Assembly: GCA_029204225.1 (NCBI GenBank)
Contig: CM055101.1
Coordinates: 35,953,648-36,017,647 of the forward strand
Direction: 5' to 3'
Length of the DNA: 64,000 nt
Origin: Diphasiastrum complanatum
Lineage: Eukaryota > Streptophyta > Lycopodiopsida > Lycopodiales > Lycopodiaceae
The notes below the pieces were generated by a model. The model was not told where the DNA came from. It worked only from the letters and a program-made list of their open reading frames with translations, and ran no database searches. The position numbers were made by a program, and so were the translations under genes. Below, in pieces: positions 22,314-31,564 of the stretch (position 1 is the first letter of the stretch; each line of letters opens with the position of its first letter).

Positions 22314-23619
22314 TTGTCCACCTGTCCATCACTGCCAGCCCTTCATCCATCGCTGCCAACCATCTCTCTTTGGCCAACGATGGCTCCTCCTTGTGCTGCC
22401 CGTAGGACAGTCCTACCCCCTCGCCCTTCTACCTCACCCCCTCCCCTCGCTACCTCACTCACCCCCCTCGCTACCTCACCCACCACCTCCCTCGCTGCCA
22501 CACCACCCACTACATCACCCATCCCCCTCGCTACCTCACCCATCCCCTCACCCACCCCCCTCGTTACATCCCCCATCCCCCTTGCTGCTACATCACCCAT
22601 CCCCCTCGCTACCTCACCCACCCCTCCCTTGCTGCTACCCTCACTCCCCCCCCTCGCTACCTCACCCATCTCCCTCCACGATACCTCACCCACCCCCCCC
22701 CTCGATACCTCACCCATCTCCCTCCACACTGTTGCTGCCACCTCAGCATTACTCCTCGCTGTTGTTGCCAAGAACGGTGCTTCTGCCAAGAATGGCACCC
22801 TCGTTGATGAGATGCCTATTGTTGCGGCTGACATAGCACCCCCCCTCCACCTCGTCCCTCTTCTCTTCTTCTTCTTCTTCTTTCACTCCTTCTCTCACTA
22901 CTGCTCCCCTCTCTCTTTCATCCTCCTCTTCCGCACCGTCCTCACACCAATCCACAGCTCCTGCCACCGCACCCATTCCCTACACTCCCTCCAAATCAAT
23001 TGAACTCTTTTCCCCTTGGGAAGCTGACCAAATGAGAGCAGATTTCCAGCTCTTGAAGCAAGAACTTACACAGTTGAAAGAAGTAGTGGTCTCCTTAGTA
23101 AAGGAAAAGAACTTGTTGTAGTCTAAAGTCGCCGAGCTCGAGCACAAAATTGAACAACATAAAGATTCATGGGCAACAGTCTTGAAGAAAGGCACCAAAT
23201 CTAGCGCCCCCATTTCCTCAATTATCTCAGCCACCATTTCGGAAGAGCGGTCAAGGGAGCAAAAAGCTCATAACATCAGGATTCGTGGGATACCGGACAC
23301 ATAGGATGCCATTGCTGAAGCTACGAGATTTCTCGAGACCACTCTAGAACATGTGACAGATGGGCTAGCTACAGCTTGGAGGACCACCAGGGATGCAGCT
23401 ACACTGATCATCCGCTTCACATCCCTAGACAGTCGCAGAGAGGCCTTACGCTGTAGAGCCCAGTTACGTGGCACCGCGATATTTATGGATGACGATCTTA
23501 CCTACATCCAGGTTGAGGAGAGGCGTAAAGCCTTCCAGGCGGCTCGAGAGACTGGTAGACGAGTCATATATCGAGATGGTCAGATACGATTTGTTGCTGG
23601 CACCCCTAGCCGTTCCTAG
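22314..23619 (+). pseudogene. LINE ORF1 (RNA-binding, gag-like)
   Basis: A Pro/Ser/Thr-rich N-terminus (minisatellite) leads, after a frameshift near 22990, into SIELFSPWEADQMRAD and a coiled coil (QLLKQELTQLKEVVVSLV, VAELEHKIEQHKDSW; one in-frame TAG at about 23119). An RRM-like segment follows, from NIRIRGIPDT to TRDAATLIIRFTSLDS, then a C-terminal segment GTAIFMDDDLTYIQVEERRK, ETGRRVIYRDGQIRF. Coiled coil, RRM and CTD in this order is the architecture of L1-type ORF1p, which coats LINE RNA. In-frame stops (one at about 23302) and the frameshift mark it as defective. Confidence 0.62.
22430..22735. repeat. Minisatellite, CCCCCTCGCTACCTCACCCA-like unit
   Basis: About a dozen degenerate copies of a unit near 20-25 bp, core CCCTCGCTACCTCACCCA, within the N-terminal part of the LINE ORF1 region. 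In the plus frame it encodes LATSPIP/SLPHPSP-like Pro/Ser/Thr repeats. Strong C on plus / G on minus skew. Variation in unit length suggests replication slippage. Confidence 0.9.
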
Positions 23620-23689
23620 AGCTAGGAATTCGGGGCCCCCGGGATTGGTGGGAGCATCCCGGGGCCCCATCCATACCATCTTCAGATTG

Positions 23690-26313
23690 GGGTATGGAAT
23701 TGTGATGGCATCCACTCATCCTCTATAGCAGGTGATCTGATTGACTTTATCACTGGACGAGACCTATTGTTATTTATGGAGACTCACGAGAGCTAGGTGC
23801 GCGGTTTACCCACCTTCCCAGGATACAGATGGGATTCAGTATACAGATCTGAGACTAGATCAGCCAGTGGCCGTGGTTCGGGAGGAGTGGCTTGTCTCTA
23901 CAGTGAGTCCCTTCATAAGATGTTTGAGTTCGTCAGGCATGATGAGCGTGCACAATATATTTGGCTTCGTATCACAGGACGAGCGATTGGTTTGGACAGG
24001 GACGTCTTCATTGTTGCTTGCTATTCAGCTGCGAGTTCATGCCCTGGATAGTGACAGCTTGCGAATCACCAGGATCTCCGATGATGGACCGGGACCTATT
24101 ACTTCATATGGTGAGTACCTGTTGCAGTTTGGTGAGGCACATGAGTTAGCCATTTATAATGGCCTACCTCATTGGCCTAACTCTGGCAGCTATACGTGTC
24201 ACCCTCACAGTGGCGGTCATAGTGTGGTTGATTACCTCATGGGGTCACCGTCATCCATTCCTCTCATTCACAGCTTCCGTATCTCCCATACCACCCTCTC
24301 TGATCATTCGTTCCTATCCTTTGCTACTGGCCACCTTCCACCACCACAACTTCAACACCAGTCCACCATCCTTCCCCGTGCACCCAAATACACCTTCCAT
24401 CCCCTCTCTATCCCACTCTACCAGGAATCCCTCACCTCCTTACTTCACTCTTTTCCACACAGTGAATCACTAGAATCACAAGTCGCCTTTCTCACCGCCT
24501 GTCTCCACTCTGCGGCTATCCACTCTGCGGCTACTTTGCCTTTCCCCTCTAAACCTCATAAACACAAACCAGTCCATCCACGATCATCCCGACCTTTTCA
24601 CCCACCGCGGTATGACGCGAAATGCCGATCCCTTCACCACTCTGTCACACATGCTCGTTTCCACGCCCCCCATCTCCTCCACTCTTCACGGCAAAAGTAC
24701 AACCGCACACTCCGTCGCAAAAAACGTGCCTATGACAACTCCGAAGGAAACCGTCTTGTGAACCTCCTTCACAGCTCCTCCTTTGGTGCCTTTTGGCGTG
24801 AATTTATCCCTTGTGCCCCTCCCCCTCTTCTGGATGATTTACATATTTGGACCGACTATGCTACCCAGCTTTACACAATACCCACTGATACACGCCCATC
24901 TCCATCTCTCCTCGACCTTTAGACTTCACCTTCTTCACCCCTAACTTGGTTCGGGTAGCAATCAAAAAGCTGAAAACCCACCGCACTAGAGACATTGAAG
25001 ATCTTGAGTCTGAGCTACTGATTCACGCCCCCGATACCCTTGCTCCTACATTATCCACTCTCCTTAACCATGCTGTTGTTGAGGGCTTCCCATTCTCTTG
25101 GTGCACCAACATCATACATCCTATCCATAAAAACGGTGACCCCATGGTACCTGGTAATTACCGCACTATTATGATTGGACATGTCCTCGCGAAGATATAT
25201 GGCGTCATCCTCCAGTCTGCAGTTAGCTCAGAAGCAGAGTCCAGGAGATTATATGCTTTGGGTCAGGCAGGGTTCCGCGCTCATTATTCCACTACAGATC
25301 ACATATTCACACTCCGAACCATCATTGAGGAAGCTAGACACAGGAAAAAAAAGGTTTACTGTTCTTTTGTGGACTTCAGGAAAGCCTTTGATTCTGTTCC
25401 ACGCTCTTTACTTATCCAGAGACTCCGAGACCTAGGTTTCTCTACAAATATTATTCTAGCCGTCATGGTTCTCTATGAGAGGGTTTTGGGTTGCTTTCGT
25501 CATGGTAGTGGCATTTCTGAACAGATCTGGAGTACTATTGGGGTTTACGAGGGATGCTCTCTCTCACCAATTCTCTTTGGATTATATATTGACGAGCTAG
25601 AGCAAGTCATCTCTCAGTGTGGTGGGGACAGTTGTCGGCTGGGAGACGTTTTGATTGAAATCCTTCTCTATGCGGATGATGTGGTACTAATCTCTCGTAC
25701 CAGAGAGGGATTACAAAGACAGTTGGACTGTATACACACTGTTTGTACTCAATGGGGTTTAGGGGTGAACCTCTCGTAGACCAAAGTTATGGTCTTCAAT
25801 ACCTCTTGGGCCTTCATGCAGCGCCAGGAGCTTACCTTCGATGGATAGTCCCTAGAGGTGGTTTCTTCGTACACTTACCTGGGCGTGCTCTTCTCTGGTC
25901 CTACCTTCAGTATGAGACAAGTGGCTACTTCTAGACTTGGGAAGGGCCACTCTTCCCTAGTCCAGCTGGACAGAATCTGCTTCCGTAAGTCTATTCGGGA
26001 TGCTCCGAGTAAGTGCAGACTGTTTGACACCATCGTCACCCCTTCAGCCTTGTATGCCGCAGAGATATGGTGTACAGGATTATCATCTTCACACGGGTCC
26101 AGCATTTCACGCTTACAGACCACCATGTTGGCTTGCATGATCCGAGCGAAGCCCTCGGTTCCCCATGAGATCATCCTTGCGGAGTTTGCCACCCCCTCTA
26201 TTCAGATTGAGGCAGCCTTCCAGCTTATCACGTACATCCAGCGAGCTCAGGCACTTCCTGATACCGAGCAGAGATATACGCGGATTGCACTCATGTCCTC
26301 TCATCACCTTTAG
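23690..26313 (+). pseudogene. LINE ORF2: endonuclease and reverse transcriptase
   Basis: The AP-type endonuclease is spread over frames from about 23690: GDLIDFITGRDLLLFMETHE, GLPTFPGYRWDSVY, GRGSGGVACLYSESL, then LQFGEAHELAIYNG, VVDYLMGS, FRISHTTLSDHSFL (DY and SDH match the family's C-terminal catalytic motifs). RT begins at about 24946: RVAIKKLKTHRTRDIEDLES, CTNIIHPIHKNGDPMVPGNY, FVDFRKAFDSVPRSLL, VYEGCSLSPILFGLYIDE and the catalytic ILLYADDVVLISRT near 25665-25705. The thumb region is in 25858-26313 (SSYTYLGVLFSGPTF, IVTPSALYAAEIW). RT synthesises cDNA at nicked target DNA. Stops at about 23795, 24920 and 25780 separate the pieces. The longest open pieces are 23741-24922 and 24946-25779. 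Confidence 0.85.
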
Positions 26314-26615
26314 ACTCAGGGATACCGGCTATCATGATTCTCTCAGGCATCACACTTCCTCATGGAAGCATTTGGTATCACTATCATTGATCTCCCTTTG
26401 GGTACACACCAGTACATTAGACGTTTTTTATACAGAGCATATCTCGATCGTACCTGGCGTCACCAGCTGGGGGTTAAGCCTGACTACTACCGGACTCACT
26501 TTCTAGTGCAGGATGCCACTGGTCTTCCAGTTTTACCTCGCTATTTGTCTTCTGGACTATCACACGATCAATCCAAAAGAGAGGGCTCAGGCTCCTGTTG
26601 GTCGCAAGCAGGGGC

Positions 26616-26617
<2 letters not shown>

Positions 26618-26693
<76 letters not shown>
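26618..26693. repeat. (GA)n microsatellite, 76 bp, at LINE 3' end
   Basis: Uninterrupted GA tract directly after GCAAGCAGGGGCCC and before TGGTCGAATGG. It occupies the position where a LINE poly(A) tail would be expected. Confidence 0.97.
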
Positions 26694-26696
<3 letters not shown>

Positions 26697-28020
26697 TCGA
26701 ATGGGAGAGCGCCCACTCTCCATCTTTCTCACATGTTGACATGCAGGTAAGATGGCAATTGGAGGGTGTCTGTTTGGAGCATCAACCCTACAGTTTTTGT
26801 TGTTTTTTTTTCCTCTGCTTTTTCAAGTTTTCACAACTTAAATCCACAAGAGGGATTGGATGCATTGTCATCAAGGATTCTATCATCAAATGCGACAACA
26901 AGCAAGAACAATCTGATATGCAAGTGATTTTGATCAAATGGGCTTAACATGTGTGAAATTAAGCCTCCTATATGGACATAGATAAGCACAAAGTACTAAC
27001 ATTAATTGAAGCATTGGATCACAAAAATTGCATGTAAATAGAGAGACACGACCTTGATGTCACTCATCCTCTTGATTATTCACATTTAAATGAGCTCCAA
27101 ATTGGAGTATGTACAAATGGAAGGGAGCTCAAGCTGTGAGCTGACCTGTTTCACACGTGTGGGATAGTAACTACACTTGGACTTTTGTCACTCATAAAGT
27201 CTCACCCTCATCCAGGGCCAACCAATGAAATTGCACCTCTTAAAAAGAGTTAGAAATTGGTAAATTTGCCTTTTGGCTACAAAACTTGACTATTTACCTC
27301 CATGGCTCTTAATATTATGTACAAGCCACTTTAGAACTATGCCTCACATGTGTGGAATGAGATTATGTACATGAAATTTGGCCTAATCAAGCTATTTTTT
27401 ACATTATTTCTCACAACCTCTACATATGCATTGCATGGGTCGGAATGTTTTTAATGTCTTTCTTTTTTTTAACTTACATGTGGTGGATGTTGATGCCAAC
27501 AATGTCTCTACTTTTGTTGATGGTCGTAAATGTTATGCTTACGTGGAAAAAGAAATATGAATTTTATTTGATTTTTCTTGGCCATGTTCCGAAATGGAAC
27601 GCTCGGAATGGGCAACTATGGGCCAAATCGTAGGATCCACTTACAAATAACAGTAACTAGTGTACCAGGGCCCATGGCCCAAAGTACTCTCCATAGGTAG
27701 CCTATAATCATGTATATTTGTTAGGTCGGACCTTTGGACCTTATCTTTATTAAGTGGGTAAGATAAAGGAATGGTAGGGCACATGAGCCTCTTGGGACTC
27801 GTGTCATGATGATGTATGCCTCAACTCCATTTGGTGCCTTCTTGGAAAGGAACCTGCAAGAATCCCTCCAATACCATAAGTAGAGTAACGCACAAGTATT
27901 CTATAGTTCGATTGCTTTGGAGTTATGAGTTCATGTCAAAGACACATTTGCGACTAATCTTATGTGTAGGTTACTGATGTTTATAAAGTGATCTTAGTCA
28001 AAGATTGAGAAATGATTCTT
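26694..28020. other. No gene recognised; CACACGTGTG-type words
   Basis: AT-rich non-coding DNA. ACATGTGTGAAATTAAG (26948), TTTCACACGTGTGGG (27150) and CTCACATGTGTGG (27344) recall the palindromic words at 5971-6561. A 62-codon plus ORF at 27445 is Met/Leu-rich and probably chance. Nothing else recognised. Confidence 0.5.
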
Positions 28021-29210
28021 CACCTTCCTATTGATAGTTGTGATACTATGTGTGTTATAGAGGCCATAATGTACATACAAAGTTCAAACATCAAAAAATT
28101 GTAACATGTATAAATTTTTCGCAAGCAAATGTGTAAATTGGCATAATACTAATTGTGAAGGAACACCTTACTATCTAGTATTTTGAATCTCATAGTGAAA
28201 ATTTCATTGGAATTTAAAAAGCAATACAGTGCATATACCAAAACACAATTCATAAATGTGTTGATCGTGATATTTCATTTCTTCCAAAGTTCATTTGAAA
28301 TTGCAATGATGAGTTGCACGGCATGAGCAAGCATTGAACCAGTGAAAAGGTTACAAACTCTGAAATAAATAGCTTCAACAAAAAGGTGGGGAGCAACAAT
28401 GTCGACATACATTTAATGTATGTAGTTAAATGATGAGAGCATACCAATCATCACGAATGGCGTCCAGAACAGCATATCCACTATAAGGCAACAGCTTCGA
28501 AATAATTGCTGCATACACAAAAAAGGAGAAGAGAAGTGTTCCACTGGCAACAAGGAGAATGCCCAATTCTCGGGGGACGTACCGTGGTGTATGCCGCAAA
28601 GTGAAGGAGCTAGCACGGAAGAAAACTTTTTCACACATCTGCTACATGGCTAACTTGTCTCCTGTTACTCCCCAGCTTTTACATAAGTTCTTTTGAATGT
28701 AATTTGAACCTGCAAGAAAATTGTGAAACTCCAATTAGTTTAATGTCACTCAGATACCTCACTAAGTGTAATCGTTTCCAACATACATACTTCCACCCAC
28801 ATCTCTACTGATAGTTGTCTTATGTGATACTCTGTGTGTTATAGAGGGGCCATAATGTACATACAAAGTTCAAACATCAAAAAATTGTAACATGTATAGA
28901 TTTTCCGCACAAAAATGTGTAAATTGGCATAGTAATAATTGTGAAGGAACACCTTACTATCTAGTATTTTGAATCTCATAGTGAAAATTTCATTGGAATT
29001 TGAAAAGCAATACAGTACATATACCAAATCCCAGTTCATAAATGTGTTGGACATGATATTTTATTTCTTCCAAAGTTCATTTGTAATTGCAATGATGAGT
29101 TGCACAGCATGAGCAAGAGAGCATACCAATCATCACGAATGGCATCTAGAACCGCATATCCACTATAAGATAACAGCTTCGAAATAAATGTTGCATACAC
29201 AAAAAAGGAG
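28021..29210. repeat. Tandem duplication carrying a coding exon
   Basis: 28021-28520 recurs as 28811-29210: TGTGTGTTATAGAGG, CATAATGTACATACAAAGTT, CACCTTACTATCTAG and GCAATGATGAGTTGCAC appear in both. Copy 2 lacks about 100 bases corresponding to 28336-28435 and ends abruptly at an LTR. Each copy contains the 3' part of the PIG-Y-like exon (28445-28638 and 29127-29210). Identity by eye is about 93-95%. Confidence 0.9.
28445..28638 (-). CDS. Exon of a small membrane protein resembling plant PIG-Y
   Basis: The minus-strand exon starts at ATG 28636-28638 (MCEKVFFRASSFTLRHTPRY) and ends at donor GTATGC (28444-28439). It encodes one hydrophobic segment, VPRELGILLVASGTLLFSFF then VYAAIISKLLP, and SGYAVLDAIRDD. 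As I recall them, plant PIG-Y-like proteins (a small subunit of the ER GPI-GlcNAc transferase) have one such segment followed by 'SKLLP ... AIQNDRYYC', then a second membrane segment. The expected second exon ('LLVPLTLPV ... YFHW') was not found in the flanks, so the gene is either longer than I can follow or broken. A partial copy of the exon at 29127-29210 is interrupted by an LTR. The family call is from memory of the motif pattern; other small ER membrane proteins are possible. Confidence 0.4.
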
Positions 29211-29312
29211 TGTTGTGTGGTTTAGTATGTGTGTCTAAACCAAGTTATTTTACTTAGTAGAGGGAGGGTTGCGAGTGTGGAAGGGCGTGGGAGCCCTAGT
29301 GTTTGGTGAGGG

Positions 29313-29357
<45 letters not shown>

Positions 29358-29567
29358 TGAGTGTGTTTTGGAGGGAAAAATTGATAGTGTTTGAAGAGTG
29401 TTTCTCAAGTTATGCTCCTGTTTTTCATGCAAGTAATGTAGTGTGTTTTTTGTGAACAGTTCTGCAGGCTGAAAGAGCATCTCCAAGGCTCTTAGTTGTA
29501 TCTTACCCAACTCCCCATTACTATATGACCGTGAAGAGGGTGGAACCCCCATTCTTTTCATGCTACA
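29211..29567 (+). mobile_element. 5' LTR of a gypsy-type retrotransposon
   Basis: It starts TGTTGTGTGG exactly where the duplicated host sequence (AAAAAAGGAG in both copies) diverges, and ends GCTACA directly before a classic primer-binding site. Length 357 bp with TG...CA ends. It contains a 40-bp (GA)n tract at 29315-29354. The left boundary is well fixed by comparison with the undisturbed copy at 28511-28521. The 3' LTR is not found in the window. Confidence 0.7.
29315..29354. repeat. (GA)n microsatellite inside the LTR
   Basis: 40 bases of GA repeats within the LTR upstream of its R-like region. Confidence 0.97.
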
Positions 29568-29589
29568 TTTGGTGCCGTTGCCGTGGAGC
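29568..29589 (+). other. Primer-binding site of the gypsy element
   Basis: TTTGGTGCCGTTGCCGTGG closely resembles the TTGGCGCCGTTGCCGGGG site typical of Athila/Tat-type gypsy elements. It follows the CA end of the LTR by no more than a base. It marks the start of minus-strand DNA synthesis. Confidence 0.7.
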
Positions 29590-30725
29590 TTTGTTAGCAT
29601 TTTTGTTCACAGTTTGCTGTCCCACTTTCTTTTCTCTGCTGCTGTAATCTGTTCTAGTCTTTTTGGCTGCTTTGTCAGTTTTTTTGCCTTTCATTTTCTT
29701 CATTTGTTTTGTATGGAATGAATGGGATATTGTATGAGCTGTTGATTCCACACCAAGCAAGGATTTAAAACAGAGCTTTTGCCATCAGAAAACTGTTGCA
29801 TAGAACCTTACAGAGTAGGCAGAAGACAAGCAGAAAAACAGCTAGAAACCAGTTTGTACAGGCTTTCAGAGGGTGTTTTGACCCCTAAACTGAAGTATCT
29901 GACCTCGCCTGTTTAACCACAATTCAGGCAGACCTTCTTTTGCAAAATATCAAAGGGGCGAGTACAGATCAGAGAGTACTGAGAAATAACTAGGAGAATT
30001 TTGCTCTTCCTGCTGTCAGTTTTCACCATCTAACCTCGCCTAACTCGGTATACCTTCCTTGTGACTTGCGTAAGCTTCAGTCCAGAGGGTGAAGTCAGAC
30101 TTGGAAATCTGAGCCCGAGATCTCTACCCAAAGTTCTGTAAGTGAAGCAGCCAAAACCATTTGGAATCTGACCTTGCCTGTTTGACCAGTGAAAATATAC
30201 ATTAAGAGGAGTCCATAGCCAACTTGGCGAATACAGATCCCCCACGTCCAGCCCACAGAACCCAAAAGTCAAAAAATCCTTGACCTGCACTTTCAGGCCT
30301 GTCAGTAAGTTGTTTGACCTCGCCGACCTGTCAGTAGGTAGGCCTTGATGAGCTTTCCAAACAGTACCTTCAGTGAGTACAGATTGTAAAGGGTTCACCC
30401 ACAGAAGTTCAGTCAAAGTGTTCTCCACTTTCCCCAAGCCTGCACTTAACTGCCAAAGTGTGCCACGGAAAACAAGTATAGGTTTACTTGTAGATCAGAT
30501 CTGACCTCGCCACTTTCAGAGTGATTTTCTCTCATTAAGAAAAGTCTAATTTGAAGTGGGCGGTACAGACTCTTACGTGATTTGCTGATAGAAGGCTTTT
30601 AGTGAAAACCACCTTTTTGCCTCTCCAGACCTCAATATTGACCATCGGACCTCGCCAACCTGGATCTGAGCACATCCATTCACCCTGAAAAAGTGCCCCA
30701 ATCGGCGAGGTCACCCCACTAAGGC
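29590..30725 (+). repeat. Gypsy leader with recurrent GACCTCGCC motif
   Basis: A long untranslated leader between primer-binding site and gag. The phrase GACCTCGCC (or CCTTGCC/AACCTCGCC variants) recurs near 29901, 30032, 30172, 30317, 30501 and 30650, often before TGTTTGACC, with an inverse copy GGCGAGGTC near 30706. Spacing is 130-190 bp, so the leader looks built from diverged units of about that size. No ORF of confidence. Confidence 0.6.
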
Positions 30726-30739
30726 ATCAACCCCCATCA

Positions 30740-31430
30740 AGACATTCCACTTTCCCCAAAACTGTTTTCCCAAAAAAAAAAAGTGCTCTCCCCAGTTTGA
30801 GAAAGCACATATTTGGGGACACACCACAAGAGTACCAAGTCGCTCTTCCCAACTCACTCATATTTCTACTTTCCCACAATTTTAACTTTCCCCAACTTGT
30901 TTGCTCTCCCAAGTTTTCTACTCTCCCCAACTTGTTCTTTCCTAAAATCTGCTCTCCCAAGATTTTGCTTTCCCAACACCTTGCTCTCCCCAACTTGTTT
31001 TTACTTTCCCCAACTCTTCCATATCCTGTACCCAAACTTTTGCTTACTTTCACATTCCCAAAGCCCCACTCATCAAATATCCACTTTCCCAAATGTGCTT
31101 TCCCCAAGAGCCCTCACCTTCCCCAAACATTTATTTTTGAGTTCCCACTTTCCACTTTCCCAACCACCTACTTTCCCAAACATTATATTCACAACTTCCT
31201 TGTTTTACTTTCCCAAACTATACCGCCTACATTCCCCAACTTTTCTACTTTCCCAAAAGTTGTCCACTTTTCCAAAACGGTTTTGCTTTCCCACATTTGT
31301 ACTTTCCCAATTCTATCTTCCCAACTCTTACCTTCCTAACCATTCACTTTCCCCAACTCTTAGGTCCTCTTTCCCAAACCTAAGAGAAACCGTTGCTTTC
31401 CCACCAAGGTACTTTCCGAAAATACAAACT
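30740..31430 (+). repeat. Degenerate CTTTCCCCAAC tandem repeat
   Basis: About 30 units of CTTTCCC(C)AA or CTCTCCC(C)AA separated by 8-20 variable bases fill some 690 bp directly upstream of gag. The plus strand is pyrimidine-rich and the minus strand purine-rich (TTGGGGAAAG). Overlapping ORFs in several frames (plus 30797-31339, 30813-31433; minus 30727-31107) are by-products of the repeat: they translate to repetitive FPNL.. or LGKxKLGR peptides. Confidence 0.88.
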
Positions 31431-31564
31431 TAAGAAGGATTCCTTGCTTGGATACAACTAAGATCAAGTCGAAAGACTAGATCTAGGATCTCGAGAGAGG
31501 AAGAAAGTTCGCAAAACCTTCAACTAGCCATTCCCAACCTAGAAATCTCCAGGAGCAGTTCAAT

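Larger units (their letters stand above)
22194..26617 (+). mobile_element. LINE (non-LTR) retrotransposon copy 1
   Basis: A plus-strand element with a (CT)n start, an ORF1-like region (about 22314-23619) and an endonuclease/reverse-transcriptase region (about 23690-26313), followed by a short untranslated-like stretch and a (GA)n tract at 26618. Domain order EN then RT then a C-terminal 'TYLGVLFSG' segment is that of L1/jockey-grade LINEs. Frameshifts and stops interrupt both ORFs, so this copy is inactive. No poly(A) tail is seen; the (GA)n tract occupies that position. Target-site duplications are not visible, so the outer boundaries are inferred. Confidence 0.78.

Noticed and set aside
28250-28447. 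Candidate second exon of the PIG-Y-like gene (minus strand, Leu-rich)
   Set aside because: No splice acceptor fits, and the residues do not follow the expected second membrane segment in any frame.
30727-31433. Long overlapping ORFs on both strands (up to 206 codons)
   Set aside because: All derive from the CTTTCCCCAAC repeat, in which stop codons are rare in several frames; the peptides are purely repetitive.
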